DNA of 64,000 nucleotides from Pseudomaricurvus albidus (GCF_018863235.1 NZ_JAHKRS010000006.1:171440-235439), one strand, 5' to 3'. Shown: positions 1-9,110, counted from the stretch's first letter. The notes: generated by a model from the letters alone, not told the origin. Numbers and translations are program-made.

Positions 1-161
1 AGTGTGAGATTGGTAATCACACCTGTACCGTAAGGTCCCAACAAGGCTCCCAGAGCGATGTAAGCAACCAGCAGGGGTTGGCGGGTATACAGGGCCAAAG
101 AGGCAATCACAGCCGCTCCGGCGAAGATCAGAACAAAGGACTGGAAAAGTGTGTCGTGCAT
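1..161 (-). CDS. N-terminus of a cation/proton antiporter (partial)
   Basis: The first 53 codons of a gene that runs off the left edge, read from an ATG at 161. The peptide begins MHDTLFQSFVLIFAGA and continues with a TRQPLLVAYIALGALLGPYG stretch. This is the typical first-helix/second-helix region of the CPA2 (Kef-type) sodium or potassium/proton exchangers, with two hydrophobic segments and a proline in RQP. An AGGGA Shine-Dalgarno-like run sits just upstream of the ATG. Substrate and any C-terminal RCK/TrkA domains cannot be judged because the rest lies outside the window. The family call rests on the N-terminus only. Confidence 0.7.
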   Translation of the reverse strand, partial: MHDTLFQSFVLIFAGAAVIASLALYTRQPLLVAYIALGALLGPYGTGVITNLT

Positions 162-281
162 ATCCCTGCTTGCTTCCAACAAAAAACGTGGGTGCGAGAC
201 CTACTTTTACCTCAAATAAAACAGAATTACGAGCACAGAGGGTAAATGACTGAGGAGAATGGCTAGAGCGCCTTAAACAAA

Positions 282-304
282 AACGCCTCCATATAGGAGG
301 CGTT
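282..304 (-). terminator. Intrinsic terminator of the cysI-DUF934 operon
   Basis: AACGCCTCC and GGAGGCGTT form a perfect 9-bp stem around the loop ATATA. Read on the minus strand the stem is followed by TTTTTGTTT. It lies 27 bp after the DUF934 stop codon, so it closes that leftward operon. Confidence 0.85.
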
Positions 305-330
305 CGTGATGACAGCTAATCGCTGTAAGA

Positions 331-831
331 TCAGGCTCTGCGACGGAAAAGAGGCAGTTTCTGATCAACGGCAGCCTGATAGGTCTCGCTGAAGTCACTC
401 AGAGACGCAATGGCTTCTTCGAGGTTGGCGCCTTCACCCAGCACATAGCTATTAAAACCACAGCGCTTCAGGAAGAACAGCTGGTCGCGAATCACGTGGC
501 CAATTGCACGCAACTCACCTTCAAAGCCGTAGCGCTCACGCAGCAGGCGAGCAGCACTGAAACCGCGTCCGTCCATAAAGCCCGGGAAGTTAACAGCAAT
601 CAGGCCAAAGCCTTGTGCGTCATCAGCCAGCTCTTCGGCCAGTTCATCGCTGTTTAACCAGACTCCCAAAGAGTTTTTGCGGCTCTCCAGTTGGTCTTTT
701 TGTGCTTTCCAGACATTCAGAGGCACGATGGCTCCTGCTTCCGGCACCTCAACTGCCTCAGGGGTATCCGTCGCTTCGAGCAGTTCCCAGGTGTTGTCAA
801 CAACAGCGTTGTCTTTAATCAGCTTTGGCAT
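331..831 (-). CDS. DUF934 family protein, sulfite-reductase partner
   Basis: A 166-aa soluble protein of the DUF934 family. In pseudomonads and relatives this gene almost always lies directly after the siroheme sulfite reductase gene and is annotated as an oxidoreductase-associated protein of assimilatory sulfate reduction. Its biochemical role is not established. The C-terminal half carries the conserved FPGFMDGRGFSAARLLRERY region. I chose the ATG at 831 because AAGGAG lies 7 nt upstream. A longer reading to 879 lacks a credible start. The start lies inside the last 17 nt of cysI, so translation is probably coupled and the pair is one operon. A terminator follows. Confidence 0.88.
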   Translation of the reverse strand: MPKLIKDNAVVDNTWELLEATDTPEAVEVPEAGAIVPLNVWKAQKDQLESRKNSLGVWLNSDELAEELADDAQGFGLIAVNFPGFMDGRGFSAARLLRERYGFEGELRAIGHVIRDQLFFLKRCGFNSYVLGEGANLEEAIASLSDFSETYQAAVDQKLPLFRRRA

Positions 832-2479
832 AAACCTGCTCCTTAAATGGTGCAATACCGATACGGTTGTAAGTATCAATAAATTGTTCGCCTTCTACGC
901 GCTTATCAACGTAGACATCAATCAGGGTCTGAACAACCTGTGGCATTTCTTCTGCGCCAAACGCGGGGCCGAGAACTTTGCCCAGGCTGGTTTCAGTGCC
1001 AGCGTTACCGCCCAGTTGCACTTGATAGAACTCTTCACCTTTCTTGTCGACACCCAGAATACCAATATGACCGACGTGGTGGTGTCCACAGGCATTCATA
1101 CAGCCAGAGATATTCAGGTCCAGATCACCAATGTCGTACAGGTAATCCAGGTCATCGAACTGACGCTGAATCGACTCGGCAATAGGAATGGACTTTGCGT
1201 TAGCCAAGGAGCAGAAATCACCACCAGGACAGCAGATCAGGTCAGTCAGAGTGCCAATGTTTGGCGTGGCGAAGCCCAGAGGCTTGGCAGCTTGCCAGAA
1301 CTCAAACAGTTCATCTTTACGAACATCACCCAGGACCATATTCTGCTCGTGAGTGGTACGAACTTCACCAAAGCTGAATTTGTCGGCAAGATCGGCAATG
1401 GCTTCCAGCTGACTGTCGGTAACATCACCAGGCGCCACACCAGTAGGCTTAAGTGACAGGTTTACAGCGGCGTAACCGGCAACGCGATGCTCGCGCACGT
1501 TACGGTTTAGCCACTTGGCGAAAGCAGGGTTTTCGCTACTTTGTTGATCCAGTGTGGCCTGGGCGCTTGCTGCGTCCAGCTGCTCGTAGGCAGGTTCAGG
1601 GAAAGCGGCGCTGGCGCGATCGATTTCTTCCTGGGTCAGGGTCGTAGGGCCGTCTTTCAGATGTGCAAATTCGGCTTCAACTTTTTCCGCGAACTTGTCC
1701 GCGCCCATGGCCTTAACCAGAATCTTGATTCTGGCTTTGTATTTGTTATCACGACGACCTAACTGATTGTAGATACGCACGATCGCGTCGAGATAAGACA
1801 GAATGTGTTTTTCAGGCAGGAATTCGTTGATCACTGAACCGATCACCGGTGTACGACCCAGACCGCCGCCAACCAGCACCTTGAAGCCCACTTCGCCGGC
1901 TTCGTTCTTGACGATTTCCAGCCCAATGTCGTGAACCTGTACCGCTGCACGGTCACTGGCGGCGCCGGTCACAGCAATTTTGAATTTGCGTGGCAAAAAG
2001 GCGAATTCCGGGTGGAAGGTTGACCACTGACGAATGATTTCGCAATAGGGGCGGGGATCCACGATCTCGTCGCTACTGATGCCGGCAAATTGATCTGAAG
2101 TGACATTGCGGATACAGCTACCACTGGATTGAGTAGCGTGCATCTCTACTTCGGCAAGTTCGGCGAGAATATCAGGCACTTCAGCCAGTTCAGGCCAGTT
2201 AAACTGAATATTTTGACGAGTACTGACGTGGCAGTAGCCTTTGTCATAGTGGCGGGCAATATGGGCCAGCTTGCGAAGCTGTGTGGTGTTCAGCATGCCG
2301 TAAGGCACATTGACTCGCAGCATGGGAGCCAAGCGCTGGATATACAGGCCATTTTGCAGTCGTAAAGGAAGAAACTCTTCATCCTTTAATTCACCGGCCA
2401 AATAACGCTCGGTTTGACCGCGAAACTGAGCGACACGCTCGCGCACGATCTTTTGATCATACTCATCATATTTGTACAT
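815..2479 (-). CDS. cysI: Assimilatory sulfite (nitrite) reductase, siroheme subunit
   Basis: A 554-aa siroheme/4Fe-4S reductase of the nitrite/sulfite reductase family, predicted to reduce sulfite to sulfide for cysteine synthesis in the cytoplasm. Two ferredoxin-like half-domains and two siroheme-binding halves are recognisable. The early VSTRQNIQFNW motif binds siroheme. The cluster ligands are Cys417 and Cys423 (CPGGDFC) with Cys460 and Cys464 (SGCMNAC), followed by GHHH. The ATG at 2479 gives the family-typical MYKYDEYDQ start with AGGTG 9 nt upstream. An in-frame GTG at 2491 is less likely. It forms an operon with the overlapping DUF934 gene. Sulfite rather than nitrite is inferred from that neighbour and from family usage in Pseudomonas. 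Inverted repeats in the leader suggest regulation. Confidence 0.85.
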   Translation of the reverse strand: MYKYDEYDQKIVRERVAQFRGQTERYLAGELKDEEFLPLRLQNGLYIQRLAPMLRVNVPYGMLNTTQLRKLAHIARHYDKGYCHVSTRQNIQFNWPELAEVPDILAELAEVEMHATQSSGSCIRNVTSDQFAGISSDEIVDPRPYCEIIRQWSTFHPEFAFLPRKFKIAVTGAASDRAAVQVHDIGLEIVKNEAGEVGFKVLVGGGLGRTPVIGSVINEFLPEKHILSYLDAIVRIYNQLGRRDNKYKARIKILVKAMGADKFAEKVEAEFAHLKDGPTTLTQEEIDRASAAFPEPAYEQLDAASAQATLDQQSSENPAFAKWLNRNVREHRVAGYAAVNLSLKPTGVAPGDVTDSQLEAIADLADKFSFGEVRTTHEQNMVLGDVRKDELFEFWQAAKPLGFATPNIGTLTDLICCPGGDFCSLANAKSIPIAESIQRQFDDLDYLYDIGDLDLNISGCMNACGHHHVGHIGILGVDKKGEEFYQVQLGGNAGTETSLGKVLGPAFGAEEMPQVVQTLIDVYVDKRVEGEQFIDTYNRIGIAPFKEQVYAKAD

Positions 2480-2567
2480 TGAGAAGTACACCTGGTTCAG
2501 TTAGGTTAATCACGACGACAAAAGGCGCTTCTCTTTATAGATCAGAGACTTGTACCCAAAGTCGAGG

Positions 2568-2601
2568 CGCGAAAGGATACACCAAATCATGGTGTTTCGC
2601 G
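2568..2601 (-). promoter_or_regulatory. Nested hairpin in the cysI leader
   Basis: A 34-nt inverted repeat lies 89-122 nt upstream of the cysI start. The outer arms CGCGAA (2568-2573) and TTCGCG (2596-2601) enclose the inner arms ACACCA (2579-2584) and TGGTGT (2590-2595), leaving one 5-nt bulge and an AATCA loop. On the minus strand it could be a leader RNA hairpin or a dyad operator. Nothing identifies the factor. Confidence 0.5.
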
Positions 2602-2632
2602 ATAGGGTCAAAATGGGGTCTCATGGGGGAAA

Positions 2633-2653
2633 AGGTAACAGAAAAAGTTACCT
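2633..2653. promoter_or_regulatory. Inverted repeat AGGTAAC-N7-GTTACCT
   Basis: Perfect 7-bp arms with a 7-bp A-rich spacer, between divergently oriented cysI and the microprotein gene at 2819. Size and symmetry fit a dimeric-regulator operator. The regulator is unknown. The remainder of the 339-bp gap shows no gene. Confidence 0.45.
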
Positions 2654-2818
2654 CATATTCTAACTTTCTGATCTGTCGGGCAAATTTTAGACAATAAATG
2701 AATAACCGGTTTTTTTGCCTTGATAGACAGAATTCTTCTATGCCTATAATGACTTCAGCTATGCAGTACTAGCTTTTCCATTCATACGTATCTCACATTT
2801 ATATGGAGAATAATAATA

Positions 2819-2935
2819 ATGCACGATGAATTTGAAATGCAGGAATCGGGTGATAGCACCGCTGATGCTATCGCAGCTGTTGCACTTATCGCCATCTTTG
2901 TTTCCACCTGTATCTTCTGGATCAGTGGCCAATAA
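2819..2935 (+). CDS. 38-aa single-pass membrane microprotein
   Basis: A short open frame starting MHDEFEMQESGDS and ending WISGQ. The acidic N-terminal third is followed by one hydrophobic segment of about 20 residues (roughly 17-36: AIAAVALIAIFVSTCIFWI), so a single-pass inner-membrane protein is likely, possibly N-terminus inside. The ATG is preceded by GGAG with a 10-nt spacing, and a strong intrinsic terminator begins 9 bp after the stop codon. Those two signals make this a real monocistronic gene rather than chance. I do not recognise the family. It sits between cysI and a MarR-type regulator, but nothing shows a functional link. Function unknown. Confidence 0.72.
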   Translation: MHDEFEMQESGDSTADAIAAVALIAIFVSTCIFWISGQ

Positions 2936-2944
2936 ATGGAATTA

Positions 2945-2970
2945 GCGGAGCCCGAAGGCTTCGCTTTTTC
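2945..2970 (+). terminator. Intrinsic terminator after the microprotein gene
   Basis: GCGGAGCC, loop CGAA, GGCTTCGC (one G-U pair) followed by TTTTTCTTCT. The CGAA tetraloop-like turn and pyrimidine tail are typical of Rho-independent terminators. Confidence 0.85.
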
Positions 2971-3047
2971 TTCTCTCTTTTCTCTCTCCGAAGCACATCC
3001 GACCTGTATAAATAATGCCCAGCCTGATTGAATATCTACTTTATGCT

Positions 3048-3076
3048 TTGACAAGTATTGATTAATCAATTATTTT
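3048..3076 (+). promoter_or_regulatory. Promoter of the MarR gene with palindromic operator in the spacer
   Basis: TTGACA (3048-3053) is followed after exactly 17 bp by TATTTT (3071-3076). The 14-bp perfect palindrome ATTGATTAATCAAT (3057-3070) fills the spacer. MarR-family dimers commonly bind such AT-rich palindromes in their own promoters, so autorepression is the natural reading. The transcription start is inferred. Confidence 0.6.
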
Positions 3077-3120
3077 TTTTGCATCTATGTTTCTCAAGCA
3101 CCTTGAAATTGGCGGGTCTT

Positions 3121-3576
3121 ATGTCTTTTCTTCTTCATAACAGCTATACATTCTGGATTTCTCGCTTGGCCAGCGTTATGCAGGACAGATTCAATAAAGA
3201 GCTGGAAACTCTGGACGTAACCTGGCCCCAGTGGATGGTGATGAATGTGTTAACTCACGAGCTAGCCAACACTCCCGCGCACATTGCAGAACAGATTGGC
3301 ATTGATCGTTCAGCGGTCACACGACTGGTTGATCGACTGGAAAAGAAAGGTTTGGTGCTCCGTGAGCACGACGGTCTGGATCGTCGTTCAGTTAAAATCC
3401 ACATTACTGAGCCGGGAAAAATGATGGTGCAGCATCTGGATGATGCGGCTGAAAAACATCAGGAAATCTTTCTTCAGGAGTTACACACTACCGAATATCG
3501 AGTGCTAAAGGGGAATATTCAGAAGCTATTACGCGCCGGTGGCATTGAGTCTGCTTCGCTCTGGAAGCATGCTTGA
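3121..3576 (+). CDS. MarR-family transcriptional regulator
   Basis: A 151-aa winged-helix regulator of the MarR/SlyA type. The DNA-binding region is seen at HIAEQIGIDRSAVTRLVDRL with the basic wing DGLDRRSVKIHIT about residues 65-110. Flanking helices form the usual dimerisation region. The ATG at 3121 is chosen over an upstream in-frame codon at 3058 because 3058 falls inside the predicted promoter/operator palindrome. The Shine-Dalgarno sequence is weak. It is transcribed alone, and the 14-bp palindrome in its promoter suggests autoregulation. Ligand and other targets are unknown. The neighbouring membrane microprotein and the small envelope genes are possible but unproven targets. Confidence 0.88.
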   Translation: MSFLLHNSYTFWISRLASVMQDRFNKELETLDVTWPQWMVMNVLTHELANTPAHIAEQIGIDRSAVTRLVDRLEKKGLVLREHDGLDRRSVKIHITEPGKMMVQHLDDAAEKHQEIFLQELHTTEYRVLKGNIQKLLRAGGIESASLWKHA

Positions 3577-3682
3577 ACGGCCTAAATTGACTTAAATTAT
3601 CTTATGAGTAATTCCGGTAGTCATCATCATAGAAACGGTTAAGCGCTATGGTGCTCGGTGTGATTTTCTGGGAAAGCGGTAA

Positions 3683-3904
3683 TTATTGCTGAGAGTTCAG
3701 AACGGTTTGAACCAGCGTGTAAATGGTGAGCACAAACAGCGTAGTGAAGATAAGCCCAGCAACGATAAACACCCAGATGTTGCCATGCTTGAAGTCCCTC
3801 TCTTGTGCACGTTTACTTTGAACGCCAAACGCTGCCGCAAAGGTGCTAAAAACAACGGCCCAGAAACCGGGTTTTTGTGAATCCTCTTTGTGAGACTCTT
3901 CCAT
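3683..3904 (-). CDS. DUF2970 small membrane protein
   Basis: A 73-aa protein with the DUF2970 pattern: a short charged N-terminus, an amphipathic FWAVVFSTFAAAFGVQS segment followed by a polar linker, then a single strong transmembrane helix (about residues 47-67) and a short C-terminal tail. Members are uncharacterised gammaproteobacterial inner-membrane proteins of 60-90 residues. The ATG at 3904 gives the family-sized product. An extension to 3970 would need a TTG start and adds an unusual N-terminus. It lies 87 bp downstream of the next gene on the same strand and may be cotranscribed with it. Function unknown. Confidence 0.8.
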   Translation of the reverse strand: MEESHKEDSQKPGFWAVVFSTFAAAFGVQSKRAQERDFKHGNIWVFIVAGLIFTTLFVLTIYTLVQTVLNSQQ

Positions 3905-3991
3905 AGTAGGCTGCCACTCTTTTATTTTATGTCGGTAGAGTAGCAGCTTGTCTCTTTCTTGCTCAAGCAAGCCGTTGTTTTGAAGAGCAAT

Positions 3992-4303
3992 TCAGTGCTT
4001 TGCAACTTGCTCTTCAGGATCTGCGCCTAAGTGAATCCCTTTCTTGCGAAGAGTGTCCCGAGCTTGTTTGTAATCCCACAGGCCAATGCGAAGACGGAAA
4101 TAACACATTTTCATGGCTTCGCCTTCCTTCTCACTGCAACTGGTTCGTAATTCCCGGTAATCGCGGACAATCTGTTGTGACAATACAACCATTTCATCAC
4201 TGATTTGATCATCAGCCTGGGCCTGAACGGCCGTCAAAAGACTCATGACTAAGGAGGTAAAAAACAGAATGGCCAGAAAGTAGGGGTCTTTGAAGATATA
4301 CAT
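3992..4303 (-). CDS. Small exported protein of unknown function
   Basis: A 103-aa protein with an N-terminal signal sequence: MYIFKDPYF, a hydrophobic core of about 17 residues and a likely signal-peptidase site after VQAQA near residue 30. The mature part is helical and polar and contains two cysteines (SCSEKEGEAMKMC) that could form a disulfide in the periplasm. The ATG at 4303 has GAGGT with a 6-nt spacing. I do not recognise the family. It is read toward the DUF2970 gene and lies upstream of the metH 3' end. No catalytic motif is visible. Confidence 0.75.
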   Translation of the reverse strand: MYIFKDPYFLAILFFTSLVMSLLTAVQAQADDQISDEMVVLSQQIVRDYRELRTSCSEKEGEAMKMCYFRLRIGLWDYKQARDTLRKKGIHLGADPEEQVAKH

Positions 4304-4376
4304 GGCGGTACCTCTTGGAATATGAGGAGAATATACGCGCCAAAGATGACAATAAAATGATAAGAGTATCAGGATT

Positions 4377-4405
4377 CTCCGCGCCAGGAGCTTACTGGCA
4401 CGGAG
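4377..4405 (-). terminator. Hairpin downstream of metH
   Basis: CTCCGCGCCAG and CTGGCACGGAG form an 11-bp stem that is fully paired only on the minus strand (one G-U), with a 7-nt loop. It begins 19 bp after the metH stop codon. No uridine run follows directly, so it may be a 3'-end stabiliser or weak terminator. Confidence 0.5.
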
Positions 4406-4423
4406 AAGTTGCGAGGCTGGAAA

Positions 4424-7400
4424 TTAGTCGTCATACCCCAGAATCGGCTGCAGCCAGCGTTCAAGTGTTGGTACATCCATGCCTTTACGCTCAGACAGGG
4501 ACTCCACCTGATCCTTTTGGATCTTGCCCACTGGGAAGTAATACGACTCAGGGTGCGAGAAGTACCAGCCAGAAACCGCCGCTGTCGGTGTCATGGCAAA
4601 GTGCTCTGTCAGCTCAACGCCAATTTCTTTAGTGGCATCCAGCAGATTGAAGAGGGTGGTTTTCTCTGTGTGGTCTGGGCAGGCGGGATAACCCGGCGCA
4701 GGACGAATTCCCTGATACTTCTCTTTAATGAGTTCTTCGTTATCCAGTTGTTCGTCAGGGATGTAGCCCCAGAACTCTTTGCGTACACGCTGATGCATGC
4801 GTTCTGCCAGAGATTCTGCCAGACGATCTGCCAGAGCCTTCACCATGATGCTGCTGTAGTCATCCTGTTTGGCTTCGTACTCAGCGCAAAGCTCGTCACA
4901 ACCAATGCCAGCTGTTACCGCGAAACCACCAATGTAATCCTGTTTGCCGCTGTCTTTCGGGGCGATAAAGTCCGCCAGTGAGGTATTCGGCTTGGTGTTG
5001 CCGGGTTTCTGTACCTGCTGTCGAATATGGTGGAGTGTCGCCAGTTCTTCGGTGCGATCCTCATCCTTAAATACGGCAATATCATCGTGATTGACGGTAT
5101 TGGCCGGCCAGAAGCCGATAACTGCTTTAGCGGTGAGCAGCTTTTCATCAACAATACGTTTGAGCATGGCCTGAGCATCGTTGAACAGGTTTTTAGCGGC
5201 TTCACCAACGACCTCATCCTCAAAGATTCGGGGGTATTTACCCACCAGGTCCCAGGTAATGAAGAAGGGGGTCCAGTCGATGGTTTCAATCAACTCTTCC
5301 AGAGGGTAATCATCGAATACCTTTGTGCCCGTGAATGTGGGTGCCGGTGGGGTATAGTTGCTCCAATCCAGTTTCAAACCACGGGAGATGGCTTCGGGAT
5401 AGGTGCGCACAGTGCCGCGAGCCTTGCGCCCGGCATTACGCTCGCGGACCTGCTCATATTCAGCACGGGTTTCTGCAACAAAAGCATCGCGCTGGTCATC
5501 GTTTAGCAAACGACTGGCAACACCTACAGCACGTGAGGCATCTGCAACATAAGTCACCTGATTGAGCTTGAACTGTGGCTCAATTTTAACGGCAGTGTGG
5601 GCTTTGGAGGTGGTGGCACCACCAATCAGGAGTGGCTTGTCGATACCTTGACGCTCCATCTCCTTGGCCACGGTGACCATCTCATCCAGCGATGGGGTGA
5701 TCAGACCAGACAGACCAATGATGTCGCACTTCTCTTCTTGTGCAACTTGCAGAATTTTCTCGCAAGGCACCATTACTCCAAGATCGATGACTTCGAAGTT
5801 ATTACACTGCAGCACCACGCCAACAATGTTCTTGCCGATATCGTGAACATCACCTTTTACGGTTGCCATCAAAATTTTGCCGTTAGGTTTGGTGGCTTCG
5901 GTTTTTTCGGCCTCAATAAACGGGTTCAGATAAGCAACAGACTGCTTCATGACTCGTGCGGATTTCACCACCTGGGGCAGGAACATTTTACCGGCTCCGA
6001 ACAGGTCGCCGACCACGTTCATGCCGTCCATCAGAGGACCCTCGATCACATCCAGAGGTCTGTCAGCCTCAAGGCGTGCAGCTTCGGTATCTTCCACAAT
6101 GAAGGTCGATATACCTTTTACCAGTGCATGCTCAATGCGTTTTTTAACGTCCCAGCTGCGCCACTCGAGATCTTCTTTTTTCTCCCCGGTGCTGCCATCA
6201 CCTTTGAACTTGTCGGCAATGGCCAGCAACGCTTCGGTAGCGTCCTCGTTGCGATTGAGGATTACGTCTTCAACGGCATCTTTGAGCTCTGCGGGCAGGT
6301 CATCGTAAACCGCAAGTTGTCCGGCATTCACGATACCCATGTTGAGGCCAGCCTGGATGGCGTAATAGAGGAACACGGAGTGAATCGCTTCACGGACAGG
6401 GTTATTTCCCCGGAAGGAGAAGGAGACGTTGGAAACCCCACCGGAAATACCCGCATGGGGCAGGTTTTGCTTAATCCAGCGACACGCTTCAATAAAATCA
6501 ACCGCGTAGTTGTTGTGCTCTTCAATACCCGTGGCCACAGCAAAGATGTTGGGGTCAAAGATGATGTCGGCTGGATTAAATCCAACCTTGTCCACGAGCA
6601 CCCGGTAAGAGCGCTCACAAATTTCGATTTTGCGCGCCAGGGTATCCGCCTGACCATCTTCGTCAAAAGCCATAACCACAACAGCTGCACCATAGCGCTG
6701 GCAGAGGCGGGCTTTTTCAATAAATTCCGCTTCACCTTCTTTCAGGCTGATGGAGTTCACGATTGGCTTGCCCTGGATGCATTTCAACCCAGCTTCGATG
6801 ACTTCCCACTTTGACGAATCCACCATGATCGGCACGCGGGAAATGTCCGGCTCACCAGCGATCAGATTCAGAAAGCGGACAATGGCGGCTTCAGCGTCGA
6901 GCATGCCTTCGTCCATGTTGATATCGATTACCTGAGCGCCATTTTCTACCTGCTCCAGAGCAACTTCCAGCGCAGTGTCGTAGTCACCTTCAACAATCAG
7001 GCGCTTGAATTTAGCGGAACCTGTAACGTTACAGCGTTCGCCCACGTTGACGAACAGGGAGTCTGCCGTGATGTTAAAAGGCTCCAGACCGGAGAGGCGA
7101 CAGGCGGGTTCGATGTCAGGGATCTTTCGCGGCTGGTGTTTGGTCATTTCATCCGCAATGGCTTTGATGTGACCTGGGGTAGTACCACAGCAACCACCGA
7201 TGATGTTTACCAAACCACTTTCGGCAAACTCTTTGACGACGGCAATCATCTGCTCTGGGGTTTCGTCGTATTCACCAAACTCATTGGGCAGACCAGCATT
7301 CGGGTGGGCAGAGACATGGCACTCAGCGACTCTGGAAAGCTCCTGCACATACTGACGCAGCTCTTTGGCGCCAAGTGCACAGTTCAACCCGATGGATAAA

Positions 7401-8128
7401 GGTTTGGCGTGAGCCAATGAGTTGTAAAACGCTTCCGTTGTCTGTCCGGAGAGCGTGCGACCGGAGGCATCGGTAATGGTGCCTGAGATCATGATTGGCA
7501 GTTCCACACCTTCGCGCTCAAAGTATTCCTGTACGGCGTAGATCGCCGCTTTGGCGTTTAGCGTATCGAAGATGGTTTCGATCAAGATCAGGTCAGAGCC
7601 GCCTTTAACGAGGCCATCCACGGACTCAAGATAGTTCTCTACCAACTGATCAAAAGTGACGTTTCTGGCGCCTGGGTCATTCACATCCGGCGAGATGGAA
7701 CAGGTACGACTGGTCGGCCCGATAACACCTGCCACGAAACGTGGCTTGTCTGGGTTGCGGGCAGTCATCTCGTCCGCCGCTTCACGGGCGAGTCTGGCTC
7801 CAGCCACATTGATCTCATGGGCCAGAGATTCCATCTCGTAATCAGCCATGGAGATTTGTGTGCTGTTAAAGGTATTGGTTTCAATGATATCGGCACCGGC
7901 CTCCATATAGGCCGTGTGCATCTCTTTGATCAGTTTCGGCTGGGTAATGGACAACAGGTCGTTATTACCGGCGATATCCAGGTGATAATCGGCGAAGCGG
8001 TCACCGCGGTAATCACTTTCACCCAGCTGATAGCTCTGGATCATCGTACCCATACCTCCATCGAGAATCAGAATGCGATCCTTAATGGCGGCGTGAAGGG
8101 CAGTGAGGCGAGCGTTGCGATCAGACAT
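4424..8128 (-). CDS. metH: Cobalamin-dependent methionine synthase
   Basis: A 1234-aa enzyme that transfers the methyl group of 5-methyltetrahydrofolate to homocysteine via cobalamin. All four modules are in order. The homocysteine domain has zinc cysteines in GLNCALG and [10 protein letters not shown]. The pterin-binding domain follows ([10 protein letters not shown], then [10 protein letters not shown]). The cobalamin domain carries the lower-ligand histidine in GDVHDIGKN at about residue 755. The C-terminal AdoMet-binding reactivation domain has [15 protein letters not shown]. Length matches E. coli MetH (about 1227 aa). The ATG at 8128 gives the standard start. It is monocistronic. Two perfect palindromes and a further inverted repeat lie in the 355-bp divergent region shared with nfuA, suggesting transcriptional control. 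No cobalamin or SAM riboswitch core was recognised. Confidence 0.97.
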   Translation of the reverse strand: MSDRNARLTALHAAIKDRILILDGGMGTMIQSYQLGESDYRGDRFADYHLDIAGNNDLLSITQPKLIKEMHTAYMEAGADIIETNTFNSTQISMADYEMESLAHEINVAGARLAREAADEMTARNPDKPRFVAGVIGPTSRTCSISPDVNDPGARNVTFDQLVENYLESVDGLVKGGSDLILIETIFDTLNAKAAIYAVQEYFEREGVELPIMISGTITDASGRTLSGQTTEAFYNSLAHAKPLSIGLNCALGAKELRQYVQELSRVAECHVSAHPNAGLPNEFGEYDETPEQMIAVVKEFAESGLVNIIGGCCGTTPGHIKAIADEMTKHQPRKIPDIEPACRLSGLEPFNITADSLFVNVGERCNVTGSAKFKRLIVEGDYDTALEVALEQVENGAQVIDINMDEGMLDAEAAIVRFLNLIAGEPDISRVPIMVDSSKWEVIEAGLKCIQGKPIVNSISLKEGEAEFIEKARLCQRYGAAVVVMAFDEDGQADTLARKIEICERSYRVLVDKVGFNPADIIFDPNIFAVATGIEEHNNYAVDFIEACRWIKQNLPHAGISGGVSNVSFSFRGNNPVREAIHSVFLYYAIQAGLNMGIVNAGQLAVYDDLPAELKDAVEDVILNRNEDATEALLAIADKFKGDGSTGEKKEDLEWRSWDVKKRIEHALVKGISTFIVEDTEAARLEADRPLDVIEGPLMDGMNVVGDLFGAGKMFLPQVVKSARVMKQSVAYLNPFIEAEKTEATKPNGKILMATVKGDVHDIGKNIVGVVLQCNNFEVIDLGVMVPCEKILQVAQEEKCDIIGLSGLITPSLDEMVTVAKEMERQGIDKPLLIGGATTSKAHTAVKIEPQFKLNQVTYVADASRAVGVASRLLNDDQRDAFVAETRAEYEQVRERNAGRKARGTVRTYPEAISRGLKLDWSNYTPPAPTFTGTKVFDDYPLEELIETIDWTPFFITWDLVGKYPRIFEDEVVGEAAKNLFNDAQAMLKRIVDEKLLTAKAVIGFWPANTVNHDDIAVFKDEDRTEELATLHHIRQQVQKPGNTKPNTSLADFIAPKDSGKQDYIGGFAVTAGIGCDELCAEYEAKQDDYSSIMVKALADRLAESLAERMHQRVRKEFWGYIPDEQLDNEELIKEKYQGIRPAPGYPACPDHTEKTTLFNLLDATKEIGVELTEHFAMTPTAAVSGWYFSHPESYYFPVGKIQKDQVESLSERKGMDVPTLERWLQPILGYDD

Positions 8129-8161
8129 CGTTTAAAAACCTTTTATTAAGTGAAAAGCGTT

Positions 8162-8254
8162 CTTTCAAAACCAATAAAGATTGAAAGTGATAGTTTTTTG
8201 TACAAAAAGCACTCAAAATCATCAAAAATACAATCTATATCAAAATATTTTGAT
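8162..8254. promoter_or_regulatory. Palindrome cluster upstream of metH
   Basis: Three symmetric elements lie within 93 bp. These are CTTTCAA (8162-8168) with TTGAAAG (8181-8187), the perfect 14-bp palindrome TTTTTGTACAAAAA (8195-8208), and the perfect 16-bp palindrome ATCAAAATATTTTGAT (8239-8254). The last resembles sites of ArsR-family methionine-cycle repressors such as SahR in shape. That assignment is from memory of the motif and is an inference. The rest of the 355-bp gap up to nfuA shows no gene. Confidence 0.5.
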
Positions 8255-8483
8255 GTAGGTCGGCATTCTAGCAGCAATCACCGTTTTAACCCAATCCGGA
8301 AATAAAAGTTTAGGTTAATTGGCCCCTTGGTGAGCGGTGTTCACAGCCGATGAGAATCCCTATCAACGGGCATGAGAGCGGTTATCAACAACAGACAATT
8401 AATTAAACCTTGCTATTTCAGTGGTTTTTATCGGGCGCATTTTTCCGTAAAATACCTGAGTCAATTAGTGAGGTTTAGGTTTG

Positions 8484-9068
8484 ATGGTTAACGTAACGAT
8501 TACAGATTCGGCTCAGGAATACCTTGCAGAGCTGCTCAGCAAACAGGATTGTGAAGGTATCGCTATTCGGATGTTTGTCGCGAATCCCGGCACCCCTCAG
8601 GCTGAGACCTGTATTGCCTATTGCCGCCCGGGTGAAGAGCAGGACGGAGACGTTAAACTCGACCTTGATAAGATCTCTGCTTATTTTGAAGAGCGCAGTT
8701 TACCCTTCCTTGAAGACGCCAAAGTTGATTACTCACCGGATCGCATGGGTGGGCAGCTCACTATTCGGGCTCCCAATTCGAAAATGCCTCAAGTGACTGA
8801 CGACAGTCCGGTTGAAGATCGCATCAACTACGTTTTATACAACGAAATCAACCCCGGACTGGCTGCCCATGGCGGAGAGGTCTCACTGGTTGAATACACT
8901 GAAGACAACTATGCCGTACTGAAGTTTGGTGGCGGTTGTCAGGGCTGTAGCGCAGTCGACATTACCCTGAAGGAAGGTGTCGAAAAGACCTTGATCGAAA
9001 AAATTCCCGGTCTGGTAGGTGTTCGGGATATGACAGATCACAGTGATACCTCTAATGCATACGCCTAA
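8484..9068 (+). CDS. nfuA: Fe-S biogenesis carrier protein NfuA
   Basis: A 194-aa fusion of a degenerate A-type (IscA/HesB-like) domain, residues about 1-100, to a C-terminal Nfu domain. The Nfu CxxC at Cys152 and Cys155 (GGGCQGCS) binds a 4Fe-4S cluster at a dimer interface and passes it to apo-enzymes, particularly under oxidative stress or iron limitation. Length matches E. coli NfuA (191 aa). The ATG at 8484 was preferred over a TTG three bases upstream. GAGGTTTAGG precedes it. It is divergent from metH and transcribed alone, ending in a strong terminator. Likely clients in this window include the 4Fe-4S proteins CysI and ETF-QO. Confidence 0.95.
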   Translation: MVNVTITDSAQEYLAELLSKQDCEGIAIRMFVANPGTPQAETCIAYCRPGEEQDGDVKLDLDKISAYFEERSLPFLEDAKVDYSPDRMGGQLTIRAPNSKMPQVTDDSPVEDRINYVLYNEINPGLAAHGGEVSLVEYTEDNYAVLKFGGGCQGCSAVDITLKEGVEKTLIEKIPGLVGVRDMTDHSDTSNAYA

Positions 9069-9110
9069 AGGTTAACTTTCGAGCTGTTTACAGCGACACA
9101 TTTGGATTTC

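Noticed and set aside
2782..3069. 95-codon minus-strand frame over the membrane microprotein gene
   Set aside because: It covers the microprotein, terminator and MarR promoter on the other strand and lacks a ribosome binding site.
5597..6814. 405-codon open frame antisense to metH
   Set aside because: Falls inside the intact cobalamin-dependent methionine synthase and has no independent signals.
8129..8483. Cobalamin or SAM riboswitch upstream of metH
   Set aside because: No B12-box-like or SAM-core consensus was recognised in the minus-strand leader; only palindromes are present.
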